Below, in pieces: positions 1 to 7,956 of a DNA stretch of 64,000 bases. The notes under the pieces are model-generated. The model saw nothing but the letters and a program-made list of their open reading frames with translations, made no database searches and was not told where the DNA came from. The first letter of the stretch is position 1. The number at the start of each line of letters is the position of its first letter. The stretch is from JAVJST01 sp040219295 (GTDB lineage: Bacteria > Pseudomonadota > Alphaproteobacteria > Rhodospirillales > Casp-alpha2). A program made the position numbers and the translations under genes. The stretch lies in contig JAVJST010000005.1 of the NCBI GenBank assembly GCA_040219295.1, positions 1,178,001 through 1,242,000 of the forward strand, in the 5' to 3' direction.

Positions 1-1290
1 CCATAAGCCGTGATTGCCGAGCGCGTCGACGGCGAAACCGACGCCCGCGATGTAGATCGCGACCGAGATGATCATTGCATTCCGCATGGTGCGGGCCTGA
101 CTGAGCCCGAGGTATACGCCGTCGAGCAGGAAGCACCAGACGGATATGAGCGGCAGCAAAGCCGCCCAGGGGAGGAACTCCCGAGAGAGTTCACGGACCG
201 ACGGTGTGACGGAAATGAAATCGATGATGAAGCCGCCAAACAGCCAATAGGCGACGCTGAACGGCAACGCGAACACCCCACCCCAAATTGCCGCGGCCCG
301 TACGGCAGCCGTGAACTGCGCCGGATCACGGCGCCCATAGGCGTGACCCGAAAGGCTCTCGGCGGCATCGGCGAATGCGTCGAGGCCCGCCGCCATGAAT
401 GTCTGGAGGAGCAACAGCAATGCGTTGGCAGCAAGGATATCATCTCCGAGGCGTGCACCAATGGCTGCGAGAGAAACGAACACCACCTCCATGGCGAGGG
501 TGCGCAGCATGATGTCGCGGTTGACGCTCAGCATCTTGCGTAGGGCTGACCAGTGCCGGACGAGGTCGATGCGCCAGCGGCCGCCGATACGGTTCGCGTA
601 GCGGTAGACCATGACGATGCCGACGGCCGCACCAACGACCTCGGAGATCAGTGTTGCCGCCGCGACGCCAGGTACGCCCCACTCGAACCCGATGACGAAC
701 ACCAGGTCGAGCACGATATTGAGCCCGTTCACAAAGACCTGGATCATCAGCGCCGCACGCGCGTTCTGCGTGCCGACAAACCATCCGAGTGTGACGTAGG
801 CGGCGAGCGTCGCCGGGGCACCCCAGATCCGGATCAGGAAGTATTCTCTCGCGAGTTCGCCGACCTGATCGCTCGGCCCGATGATCTGGAGCGCTCCCCA
901 AAGGATCGGCGTCTGCAGGACGATAAGGCCCAGGCCGATCACTGCCGCCAGCGTCAGCCCGCGAAGGTAGAATGCCCGGACCTGGTCGGGATTGTCGGCC
1001 CCGAGCGATTGGGCGGTGAAACCCGATGTACCCTGGCGGAGAAAACCGAAACCCCAGTAAACGACCGTGAAGATCTGCGCGGCGACGGCAACGGCGCCGA
1101 TGTAGTAGGCGCCCGGTAGTTGACCGATGACGGCCGTGTCGACGATGCCGAGCAACGGTGTGGAAACGTTGGCGAGCATGATGGGCGCAGCGATGCGCCA
1201 AACCCTGCGGTTCCAGTTCACGGAACTGGGCTGCTCGGGGGCGTCACCCACGCCGGCGTCGGCGCCTGCGGCCTTCACCCGGTCCGTCAT
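1..1290 (-). CDS. MATE family efflux transporter (DinF/NorM type), C-terminus beyond the window
   Basis: The minus frame is open from an ATG at 1290 to the window edge (430 codons). It reads as a MATE cation/drug antiporter of the inner membrane: an N-terminal segment with IAAPIMLANVSTPLLGIVDT, later APATLAAY-like hydrophobic helices, and NHGLW at the edge, typical of the last third of the family. About 20-30 residues are probably missing. The ATG lies inside the 3' end of the RACE gene (47 bp overlap), which suggests translational coupling to the corrinoid operon. The start could be later, because the first 30 residues are hydrophilic and family members vary here. The substrate is unknown; export of a drug or metabolite is inferred from the family only. 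Confidence 0.85.
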   Translation of the reverse strand, partial: MTDRVKAAGADAGVGDAPEQPSSVNWNRRVWRIAAPIMLANVSTPLLGIVDTAVIGQLPGAYYIGAVAVAAQIFTVVYWGFGFLRQGTSGFTAQSLGADNPDQVRAFYLRGLTLAAVIGLGLIVLQTPILWGALQIIGPSDQVGELAREYFLIRIWGAPATLAAYVTLGWFVGTQNARAALMIQVFVNGLNIVLDLVFVIGFEWGVPGVAAATLISEVVGAAVGIVMVYRYANRIGGRWRIDLVRHWSALRKMLSVNRDIMLRTLAMEVVFVSLAAIGARLGDDILAANALLLLLQTFMAAGLDAFADAAESLSGHAYGRRDPAQFTAAVRAAAIWGGVFALPFSVAYWLFGGFIIDFISVTPSVRELSREFLPWAALLPLISVWCFLLDGVYLGLSQARTMRNAMIISVAIYIAGVGFAVDALGNHGLW

Positions 1291-3271
1291 GTCCGTCGTC
1301 GCCAGACTGCGCCTTCTTCGGCGCAGGCAGTTGCACGGCCTTGGCGAGGTGTTCGTAGTTCGCCGTCTTGTGTGGGAACGCCATCGCCTGGACGAAATGC
1401 TCTTGGAAGCGCGGCTCGACGGCCGTTTCGATCTTCTCGATGCGTTTCACTACATCTTCGATCTCGTCGCGCGCCCGTTGATTGAGCAGTGCGATGCGCG
1501 CCCCGGTTCCGGCTGCATTGCCAGCCGACGAGACCTTGTCGAGCGGGCAGTCGGGGATCATGCCCAAGACCATCGCGTATTTGGTGTCGATGTGGCTCCC
1601 GAAAGCACCCGCCAAGACGATACGATCGACGGATTCGATGTCGAGCTTGTCCATCAACAACCGGGCACCGGCATAGAGCGCCGCCTTGGCGAGCTGGATG
1701 GCCCGGATGTCGTTCTGCGTAATACGGATGTCGACCTCACCTGTGTGTATCTGGTACGAGAATGTCCGGCCGTCCGGTTGTACACGGGCGCTCTTCGCGG
1801 CCATGGCGCCGTCGATGACGCCGTCCGTCGTGATGATCCCGGCGAGGAACATCTCCGCCAACGCCTCGATGATGCCGGACCCGCAAATGCCGGTGACGCC
1901 GATGTTCTCGGTGCCTTCAGCGAAGCCTTCTTCGTTCGACCAGAGGTCGCAGCCAATGACCTTGAAGCGCGGCTCAAGGGTTTCCGGGTCGATGCGCATT
2001 CGTTCGATGGCCCCTGGCGCAGCACGTTGTCCGCCGGATATCTGGGCGCCCTCGAACGCCGGTCCAGTCGGCGAAGAGGCCGCGAGAAGCCGTTTTCGGT
2101 TGCCGCATACGATCTCCGCATTGGTGCCGACATCCACGACCAGCATGGTCTCCTCGGACAGATGCGGGCTTTCCGATAGAACGACCGCAGCCGTGTCGGC
2201 ACCGACGTGGCCGGCGATGCAGGGCAGGACGTACGCACGCGCATTCGGATGCATGCGCAGACCGAGTTCGCTGCCCCAGATCGTCAGGCCCGAGTTCATC
2301 GCCAGTGCGAACGGCGCACCACCGAGTTCGATCGGGTCGATGCCGAGAAGAAGGTGATGCATGACGGGGTTGCCGACGAACGTTGCGTTGAGAATATCGT
2401 CGACGTCTACTCCGCCGTTAGTCGCGAGTTCTTCGATCAAGGCGTTGATCGCGTCTCGGACAGCGACCGTCATCTCCCTGTCGCCGCCGGGATTCATCAT
2501 GACGTAGGACACTCGGCTCATGAGATCCTCGCCAAAGCGGATCTGAGGGTTCATGACGCCCGATGACGCAATGACCTCGCCGGTTGCTAGATCACAGAGG
2601 TGTCCGGCAATTGTCGTCGATCCAATGTCGAAGGCGATGCCGCAAGCCTTTTCGTGGAAGCCCGGCCAGATTGCCGTGACTTTCGCTCCGCGGTGCACGG
2701 CAACGGTTACGCGCCACTTGCCTTTGCGAAGTGCGGATTGCAGGCCGTGCAGGACGTGGAGATCCGAATCCTCGAGACCAGTGAGCCCCCACTGTTCCCG
2801 AAGCGCTTCGAGGAGACGCTCAAGGTCCCCCGACGGCTTGTGCATGTCCGGCTCCTCGACCTCCACATAGTGGAGGCGGATCGCCGGGTCGAGTTCGATG
2901 TCCCGTGCCTCAGCGCGCTTGCGGACGATCTGCTTGTGGACCTGGCTGTCGGCGGGAACGTCGATGACCGTGTCGCCGAGCAAAAGGGTGTTGCAACTCA
3001 ATCGGCGGCCCGGCTTGAGACCGCGTTTATCGTCGTAACGTTTCTCGACATCGTTTGGATCGCTGACGTTCTCGGGCTTCGAATGAATTCCGAACTTGGC
3101 GAACTCACCGACGCCCTGAACGACCTGACAGCGACCGCATATGCCGCGACCTCCGCAGACGGAGTCAATGTCTACGCCGAGACTTCTCGCACACTTGAGA
3201 ATGGGTGTTCCGACGGGGAACCGGCCACGTTTGCCAGAAGGCGTGAAAACGACGAGTGCTTGTTCCGACAC
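1244..3271 (-). CDS. RACE protein: ATP-dependent reductive activator of corrinoid enzymes (2Fe-2S + ASKHA domain, DUF4445)
   Basis: This 675-residue cytoplasmic protein starts at GTG. Residues 1-95 form a plant-type 2Fe-2S ferredoxin domain with C39-x5-C45-x2-C48 and C93. A linker follows, then an ASKHA (actin/Hsp70-like) ATPase region with GIAFDIGSTT and VDVGTNAEIV. This is the architecture of the RACE family, which uses ATP to drive one-electron reduction of inactive Co(II) corrinoid back to Co(I). It lies 18 bp downstream of the methyl-THF methyltransferase gene and in the same operon as the corrinoid protein, its expected client. The protein ends in an Arg-rich tail (GRRRRRRRG), and its last 47 bp overlap the MATE gene. 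Family assignment is firm; the client is inferred from context. Confidence 0.92.
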   Translation of the reverse strand: MSEQALVVFTPSGKRGRFPVGTPILKCARSLGVDIDSVCGGRGICGRCQVVQGVGEFAKFGIHSKPENVSDPNDVEKRYDDKRGLKPGRRLSCNTLLLGDTVIDVPADSQVHKQIVRKRAEARDIELDPAIRLHYVEVEEPDMHKPSGDLERLLEALREQWGLTGLEDSDLHVLHGLQSALRKGKWRVTVAVHRGAKVTAIWPGFHEKACGIAFDIGSTTIAGHLCDLATGEVIASSGVMNPQIRFGEDLMSRVSYVMMNPGGDREMTVAVRDAINALIEELATNGGVDVDDILNATFVGNPVMHHLLLGIDPIELGGAPFALAMNSGLTIWGSELGLRMHPNARAYVLPCIAGHVGADTAAVVLSESPHLSEETMLVVDVGTNAEIVCGNRKRLLAASSPTGPAFEGAQISGGQRAAPGAIERMRIDPETLEPRFKVIGCDLWSNEEGFAEGTENIGVTGICGSGIIEALAEMFLAGIITTDGVIDGAMAAKSARVQPDGRTFSYQIHTGEVDIRITQNDIRAIQLAKAALYAGARLLMDKLDIESVDRIVLAGAFGSHIDTKYAMVLGMIPDCPLDKVSSAGNAAGTGARIALLNQRARDEIEDVVKRIEKIETAVEPRFQEHFVQAMAFPHKTANYEHLAKAVQLPAPKKAQSGDDGHDGPGEGRRRRRRRG

Positions 3272-3289
3272 GCGCGCGGTTGTCCTTCG

Positions 3290-4204
3290 TCAGGCCCGGC
3301 GCCGCCGCCGGCCCTCCCGGTTACGACGGCCGGCGCCGGCTTCCTCGGCGCCCGGTGCGAGCGGCTCGCGGAATTTCTTGATCCAGTTGCCGCAGTTCGG
3401 ATCCTTGCCCATGATCACGTCGGCGCCCTTGACGGCGGCCATTTCCGGATCATGTAGCGGGTTCATGATTGCCGACGTCATGCCCGAGCTGATGGCAATC
3501 GACAGGAATGCAGCGTTCATGCCGTGGCGGTTGGGAAGACCGAAACTAAAGTTGGACGCGCCGCACGTGGTGTTGACCCTGAGTTCTTCGCGAAGCCGCC
3601 GGATCAGCTTCATCACCTGGGCACCCGCGTCGTTGATGGCCCCGACAGGCATGACCAGCGGATCGACGACGACGTCTGCCGGTTTGATTCCGTAATCCTG
3701 GGCGCGCTCGACGATCTTCTTGGCGACCGCGTAGCGGACGTCCGGATCCTCGGAAATACCAGTCTCGTCATTAGATATAGCAACGACCGCCGCGCCGTGC
3801 TTCGCAACCAACGGCAATACGGTCTCAAGCCGATCCTCTTCACCAGTGACCGAGTTGACCAAGGCCTTGCCCTTATAGACCGAAAGCCCGGATTCCAGCG
3901 CAGCGACGATCGACGAGTCGATCGACAGCGGTACGTTGGTGAGGCTTTGAACCAGTTGAATGGCCTCCGCGAGGATTCTCGGCTCATCAGCAAGGGGAAT
4001 GCCGGCATTCACATCCAGCATCGTTGCACCGGCTTCGACCTGAGCGATCGTATCCGCTTCGACACGGCTGTAGTCGCCAGCGGCCATTTCAGCGGCGAGC
4101 AACTTCCGGCCAGTCGGATTGATCCGTTCGCCGATCACGCAGAACGGCCGGTCGAACCCGATCACAATTTCCTTGGTTGCAGAGCTGACTATTGTCTCGG
4201 TCAT
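3290..4204 (-). CDS. mtgA: Methyltetrahydrofolate:corrinoid methyltransferase (pterin-binding, MtgA/AcsE-like)
   Basis: This 304-residue TIM-barrel protein of the dihydropteroate-synthase-like pterin-binding family moves methyl groups between corrinoid and THF in the cytoplasm. FCVIGERINPTGRK is the pterin-domain opening, followed by DVNAGIP, SIDSS, VNSVTGEEDR and NTTCGASNFSFGLPNR. MetH-type cobalamin-binding regions are absent, so this is the stand-alone transferase. It lies between metF and the RACE gene, which suggests it works in the degradative direction (methyl-corrinoid to methyl-THF). The C-terminus extends past the usual end with an Arg-rich tail (GRRNREGRRRRRA). The gene symbol is by analogy with glycine betaine systems; AcsE-type activity is the alternative. 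Confidence 0.85.
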   Translation of the reverse strand: MTETIVSSATKEIVIGFDRPFCVIGERINPTGRKLLAAEMAAGDYSRVEADTIAQVEAGATMLDVNAGIPLADEPRILAEAIQLVQSLTNVPLSIDSSIVAALESGLSVYKGKALVNSVTGEEDRLETVLPLVAKHGAAVVAISNDETGISEDPDVRYAVAKKIVERAQDYGIKPADVVVDPLVMPVGAINDAGAQVMKLIRRLREELRVNTTCGASNFSFGLPNRHGMNAAFLSIAISSGMTSAIMNPLHDPEMAAVKGADVIMGKDPNCGNWIKKFREPLAPGAEEAGAGRRNREGRRRRRA

Positions 4205-4347
4205 TAAAATGGTCTCCCCGGTGGGAAAGTGATCCGGCTAACGCTGTCCTCGGGTTCTAGAATCTAGACCGGAGTCTCGCAAGTTTATACACGACGCTGT
4301 CCGTTCTGATATCGCCTTCTGAGGACTTCCAAAGCCAGGGGAGCACT

Positions 4348-5466
4348 CTACGACACAGATTCTTTTTTGCCCGGGGCCTTTCTGGCCGCAGATTTCACGG
4401 CATTCTGTGGTGTCGTCTTATCGCCGACATGCTGGGCATGCCGAATTGCATCGACCATCGCGTCACCGGGATTCGCCTCGCGGAGCCACGGCCGCCGACC
4501 CTTCAGAACCCCCGATTCTTGCACGATCTCGGCGACCAGTTCTTCCTGTCTATATGCCATGATATGGCAACCCGCGACGCCATCGATCTCACGAATCTGC
4601 TGCATCATTTCGATGCAGATCTTCTTTCCTTCCAGCTTTTGGTTCTCCGCGCCTTCGAGACGTTCAATGATGGAGTCCGGTATGTGGATGCCGGGAACGT
4701 TCGTGCGAATCCACCGGGCCGTCTTTGCGGATGCCAGCGGGCCCACACCGATCAGGATAAAGCACTTCTCGTGCAGCCCCATGTCCCGGACCCGTTTCAT
4801 GTACTCATCCAGAATCTTCAGATCGAAACAGTACTGGCTTTGTACGAACTGCGCGCCGGCGGCAATTTTCTTGCCGAGCCGATGGGGTCTGAAATCGTAG
4901 GGCGGGGCGAAGGGGTTGATGGCACCGCCGATGAAAACGTTGGGTGGCGACGTGATTTTCCGGCCGGACAAGAATTTGTTTTCGTCGCGCATGGTGCGGA
5001 TCGTCGACAACAGCGACATGCAGTCGAAGTCGAACACCGGTTTCGCGCCCGGCTGATCGCCGGCCTGCACACCGTCACCCGTCAGGCACAAGATGTTGTT
5101 GACGCCCATTGCGGCTGCGCCGAGGACGTTGCCCTGGATGGCGATCCGGTTGTGATCCCGACAGGAGATCTGCATCACCGGCGAGTAACCCATCCGGGTC
5201 AGGAGCGCGCAGATCGCGACGCTCGACATGTGACAGTTGGCCCCGGAGCCGTCGGTCGCATTGATGGCGTCCGCCCAGCCGTCGAATACTGCCGCGCGTT
5301 CGTAGACGTCCTCGGGATTGGCCGAGTCGGGCGGGTTGAGTTCCGCTGTGATGGCGAATTCGCCGCGGCGCAGTACGCGCTCCAGGCGGCCACGTGAGGT
5401 GTGTCCCGGCAGGATGGGCAGGTCGTGGCCAGGATCGTTGACGTCTTCGTCTTCTTCTTCGTACAT
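4348..5466 (-). CDS. metF: Methylenetetrahydrofolate reductase, catalytic subunit
   Basis: A 372-residue flavoprotein of the MTHFR family that interconverts 5-methyl-THF and 5,10-methylene-THF. Visible family features are the early ITAELNPPDSAN strand (catalytic Glu), NILCLTGDG, the QSQYCFDL motif and the late LIGVGPL segment. It lies 11 bp downstream of metV, the zinc/cysteine-motif partner, so the pair resembles MetVF of corrinoid C1 pathways rather than a lone biosynthetic MetF. In this operon, oxidation of methyl-THF is the likely direction (inference). The N-terminus has an extra acidic lead of about 25 residues, and the C-terminus is Lys/Ala-rich. A 143 bp gap separates it from the next gene. 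Confidence 0.9.
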   Translation of the reverse strand: MYEEEDEDVNDPGHDLPILPGHTSRGRLERVLRRGEFAITAELNPPDSANPEDVYERAAVFDGWADAINATDGSGANCHMSSVAICALLTRMGYSPVMQISCRDHNRIAIQGNVLGAAAMGVNNILCLTGDGVQAGDQPGAKPVFDFDCMSLLSTIRTMRDENKFLSGRKITSPPNVFIGGAINPFAPPYDFRPHRLGKKIAAGAQFVQSQYCFDLKILDEYMKRVRDMGLHEKCFILIGVGPLASAKTARWIRTNVPGIHIPDSIIERLEGAENQKLEGKKICIEMMQQIREIDGVAGCHIMAYRQEELVAEIVQESGVLKGRRPWLREANPGDAMVDAIRHAQHVGDKTTPQNAVKSAARKAPGKKESVS

Positions 5467-5477
5467 CGTGGCGTTCC

Positions 5478-6026
5478 TTATGAACCGGCGGTCGTCGACG
5501 CTTTATCCGCAGCCGCCCGATCCGCTGCTGCCTGGGAGGTGACGCGAAGCCACGAAGAAGAGCCGCGAAGACTCTGGTCGATGGCCGGTTGAACATCGAG
5601 GATAGCGTCTCCCTCGCGCATGTTACGGCTACCCTGCCAGGCCTGCACCCAGACGCACGGCATATCGGGTTCGACCTCGCAGTGGCCGTTTGCCCGGACG
5701 CCGCCGCAGGGCCCGTTTCTGAGACTTTTCGGACAGTTCATCGGGCACGACATGCCGGTGCTCGAAAGCGCGCACTGTCCGCACATGCGGCAGTCGAACA
5801 TCACTGACTTGACGGCCTTCTCGATGGCGACCATTGGCCGCTCCACGCGGCCGTAACCGATCCAGTTCCAGACCGGGTGCAGTTTCAGCAACGCGCCGGC
5901 GAATGTCTTGTATACCCACTCAAGCAAACGCGAATGCCGCACCGACCAAAGCCGGATCGAGTAGCGCGAGCGAACGCGGTATACGAGGCTGTTCCCGTCC
6001 GGCTGGTAAACCTTGATCTCAGCCAT
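5478..6026 (-). CDS. metV: MetV-type partner protein (methylene-THF reductase C-terminal domain)
   Basis: A 182-residue protein of the MTHFR C-terminal domain family (PF12225). Its core is a Cys-rich cluster near residues 78-110 (CRMCGQC, then CPMNCPK and GPCGG), followed by further Cys in CEVEPDMPC, suited to bind zinc or an iron-sulphur cluster. In acetogens MetV forms a complex with MetF and supplies its electron-transfer partner; the adjacent metF supports the same role here. The ATG at 6026 follows the stop of the upstream gene by one base, so translation is probably coupled. The last 30 residues are Ala/Ser-rich with low complexity. Confidence 0.85.
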   Translation of the reverse strand: MAEIKVYQPDGNSLVYRVRSRYSIRLWSVRHSRLLEWVYKTFAGALLKLHPVWNWIGYGRVERPMVAIEKAVKSVMFDCRMCGQCALSSTGMSCPMNCPKSLRNGPCGGVRANGHCEVEPDMPCVWVQAWQGSRNMREGDAILDVQPAIDQSLRGSSSWLRVTSQAAADRAAADKASTTAGS

Positions 6027-6027
6027 C

Positions 6028-6330
6028 TTACTGGGCCTCGCGTCCGGCGTTGGCGATCAGTTCCTTGACCCTCGCATCGTTGTATTCGCTCTCGATCCGC
6101 TCGGCCGCCGCCTGGGCTTCGGCTTCCAGATCGTCGCCGCAGGGCTGCGGGTCGCCCTTGCGCCATTCGGCGAGATAGTCGTCGGTCTCGTGCGATTTGG
6201 ACTGCATGGCGGCAATGTCGATCGCCTCCTGAAATCGATCCGCGAGAATGCGCTTGGCGTTCTGACGTCCAGCCTTGACGACGACTTGGGACGGAATATC
6301 CCGCCAATAGAGAATGGTAAGTTGCGCCAT
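6028..6330 (-). CDS. Small 'virulence factor' family protein (PF13769-like), role unknown
   Basis: A 100-residue soluble protein beginning MAQLTILYWRDIPSQVVVK, with an acidic, helical C-terminal half. It matches the short family labelled 'virulence factor' in databases. That name has no biochemical basis known to me. Homologs recur beside MetF, the methyl-THF methyltransferase, DUF1638 and corrinoid proteins in alphaproteobacteria (from memory), which points to an accessory role in corrinoid/THF methyl transfer. Its stop lies one base before metV. An AGGTTTCAGGA stretch provides a ribosome site, and a C9 run lies between it and the preceding gene's stop codon. Confidence 0.75.
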   Translation of the reverse strand: MAQLTILYWRDIPSQVVVKAGRQNAKRILADRFQEAIDIAAMQSKSHETDDYLAEWRKGDPQPCGDDLEAEAQAAAERIESEYNDARVKELIANAGREAQ

Positions 6331-6350
6331 GGAATCCTGAAACCTTCGTT

Positions 6351-6359
6351 GGGGGGGGG
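6351..6359. repeat. Nine-base G/C homopolymer in an intergenic leader
   Basis: A run of nine G on the plus strand (C9 in the transcript) lies directly after the TAA stop of the DUF1638 gene and about 20 bases before the start of the 100-residue gene. Such tracts can vary in length by slippage and could alter spacing near the ribosome site. Only the tract itself is observed. Confidence 0.95.
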
Positions 6360-6983
6360 TTACGACGCAGCCGGAGGCGCATAGCGCGCCATGAACTGCT
6401 GATAGGGGTCGAGACCGGTGAACACGCGGCGATACTCCAGGCCTAGCTTCTCGGCCGCTGCCTCGGCACGGGAATCGAGGTCCGCATCCTCGACCTGGGC
6501 GAGATAGACGAGCCGCTTATAGTGATTGAAGTACATATCCTTGAGCTCGGGATGCCGGTCGATTCCAAGACCCTCGATGATCAAGCGATCGAAATGCCGC
6601 GCCAGGAAATCCGTCAGATAAAACGTGCCGATCTCCTCTTCAGCCAACGCGTTGAAGGCGGCCGATCCGGAATAGAACTCGTAACAGTGCGCCCCCGGTA
6701 TCCGGTCCACCCCTTCTTCTTCGAGGACGGCGTCCAGCGTTCCGCCGGTACCGCAATCGGCGAACAAGGCGACGACGTTTCCGTATCCCTTTTCGCGGGC
6801 ATCGCGAATCTTGGCGCGCATGGCGGCCGGGATCCGGTCAGGGTAGTTGTGAAAGTTCGCCGGCAGACAGGTGACGTCCATGAAGTCCCAACCGTTGCGT
6901 TCGATAAGCAAGAGGGTCTCGTTCGCGAGCGCACCGCACGCGATCATCAAGGTCTTTTCGCTGGTAGGCCGGTCGCCCGGCAT
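6360..6983 (-). CDS. DUF1638 protein, putative metal-binding component of the corrinoid methyltransferase system
   Basis: A 207-residue cytoplasmic protein of the DUF1638 family. The start is the ATG at 6983, preceded by AGGAG at a spacing of five; longer versions run into the upstream gene. Possible metal ligands are C16 (MIACGAL), C39 and H45 (TCLPANFHN), C77 (FADCGTGG), and H99-C100 (GAHCYEFY). DUF1638 genes sit beside MttB-type and corrinoid genes in both methanogens and bacteria (recalled, not checked), but no activity is established as far as I know. Here it is the second gene of the operon, just after the corrinoid protein. A role in corrinoid loading, methyl transfer or metal handling is an inference. 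Confidence 0.8.
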   Translation of the reverse strand: MPGDRPTSEKTLMIACGALANETLLLIERNGWDFMDVTCLPANFHNYPDRIPAAMRAKIRDAREKGYGNVVALFADCGTGGTLDAVLEEEGVDRIPGAHCYEFYSGSAAFNALAEEEIGTFYLTDFLARHFDRLIIEGLGIDRHPELKDMYFNHYKRLVYLAQVEDADLDSRAEAAAEKLGLEYRRVFTGLDPYQQFMARYAPPAAS

Positions 6984-7002
6984 GGTCACTCCTGACGCCG
7001 GT

Positions 7003-7704
7003 TCAGCCCGCCGCAGCGGAGCCCTGGCGTTTGGCCATGAACGATTTCGCGGTCTCGACGGCGACGGCCGCGTCGCGGCAGTACGCGTCGGCGCCGACAT
7101 TATCGGCAAACGCTTCGTTGAGAGGCGCGCCGCCGACCAGAACCACATAATCGTTGCGAATTCCCTTTTCGATCATCGTGTCGATGACGACCTTCATGTA
7201 GGGCATGGTCGTTGTCAGGAGGGCGGACATGCCGAGGATGTCTGGCGCGTGCTCGTCGATCGCCTCGAGATAGTTCTCGACCGGATTGTTGATGCCGATG
7301 TCGACGACTTCGAATCCGGCACCTTCCATCATCATGGATACAAGGTTCTTGCCGATGTCGTGGATGTCGCCCTTGACGGTGCCAATGACCATCTTGCCGA
7401 CCTTCGGCGCGCCGGTTTCGGCGAGCAGCGGTTTGAGGATCCCCATGCCGGCCTTCATCGCGTTTGCCGACATCAACACCTCAGGAACGAACAGGATGCC
7501 GTCACGGAAGTCGATACCGACGATGCGCATGCCTTCAACCAGAGCCTCAGTGAGGACCTTGTAGGGTTCCCAGCCGCGCTCCAGGAGAATATTGGTGCCC
7601 TCGACAATCTCGTCGGCGAGACCGTCGTACAGATCGTCGTGCATCTGCTGCGTGAGCTCCTCGTCATCGAGCTCGGAAAGGACGATATCCTCTTCGTCGG
7701 ACAT
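7003..7704 (-). CDS. Corrinoid (B12-binding) methyl-carrier protein, MtgC/MttC-like
   Basis: A 233-residue two-domain corrinoid protein. A helical cap (about residues 15-95) precedes a Rossmann B12-binding domain with the D113-x-H115-x-x-G118 motif (GDIHDIG), whose His is the lower cobalt ligand. SALLTTTMPYMK and VLVGGAPLN line the corrin site as in MttC/MtbC proteins. It would accept a methyl group from an MttB-family enzyme and hand it to the THF methyltransferase. It is the first gene of the minus-strand operon, so the promoter should lie in 7705-7950. Cap and B12 domain are complete. The cognate MttB is not adjacent; the nearest is at 21735. Confidence 0.92.
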   Translation of the reverse strand: MSDEEDIVLSELDDEELTQQMHDDLYDGLADEIVEGTNILLERGWEPYKVLTEALVEGMRIVGIDFRDGILFVPEVLMSANAMKAGMGILKPLLAETGAPKVGKMVIGTVKGDIHDIGKNLVSMMMEGAGFEVVDIGINNPVENYLEAIDEHAPDILGMSALLTTTMPYMKVVIDTMIEKGIRNDYVVLVGGAPLNEAFADNVGADAYCRDAAVAVETAKSFMAKRQGSAAAG

Positions 7705-7956
7705 CAGCGTTACTCCCTAGACACGGCCCTAAACCACTCAAGTGGCCGGTAAAACTGCCCCCACGCACAAGCGGCGCCTGCACGCGACAATCATGTGCAA
7801 TTGGCTAGAAATACCCCAAAACTGCTGTTCAGTGAAAGACATGGTTTGTCAACAAGCCGACATCGGAACCGTCAAAATTTTCACCCTGAACGGAACATTT
7901 TCTAATGACGCCCGCCAAATGCTTCTCACGCGGGGAAACTCGCGTACGCTGTGACC
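7705..7956. promoter_or_regulatory. Divergent intergenic region between the corrinoid operon and an MFS gene
   Basis: About 250 bp of lower-GC DNA separates the two divergent genes and must hold the operon promoter. One short dyad stands out, TTGTCAACAA at 7846-7855 (TTGT/ACAA arms), resembling half-sites of some GntR-type repressors. I could not pick out a convincing -10/-35 pair on either strand. A 70-codon plus-strand frame here lacks a ribosome site and is not called. Confidence 0.4.

Noticed and set aside
7742..7954. Plus-strand 70-codon frame in the corrinoid/MFS gap
   Set aside because: No ribosome site, no recognisable segment, and it covers the region where divergent promoters are needed.
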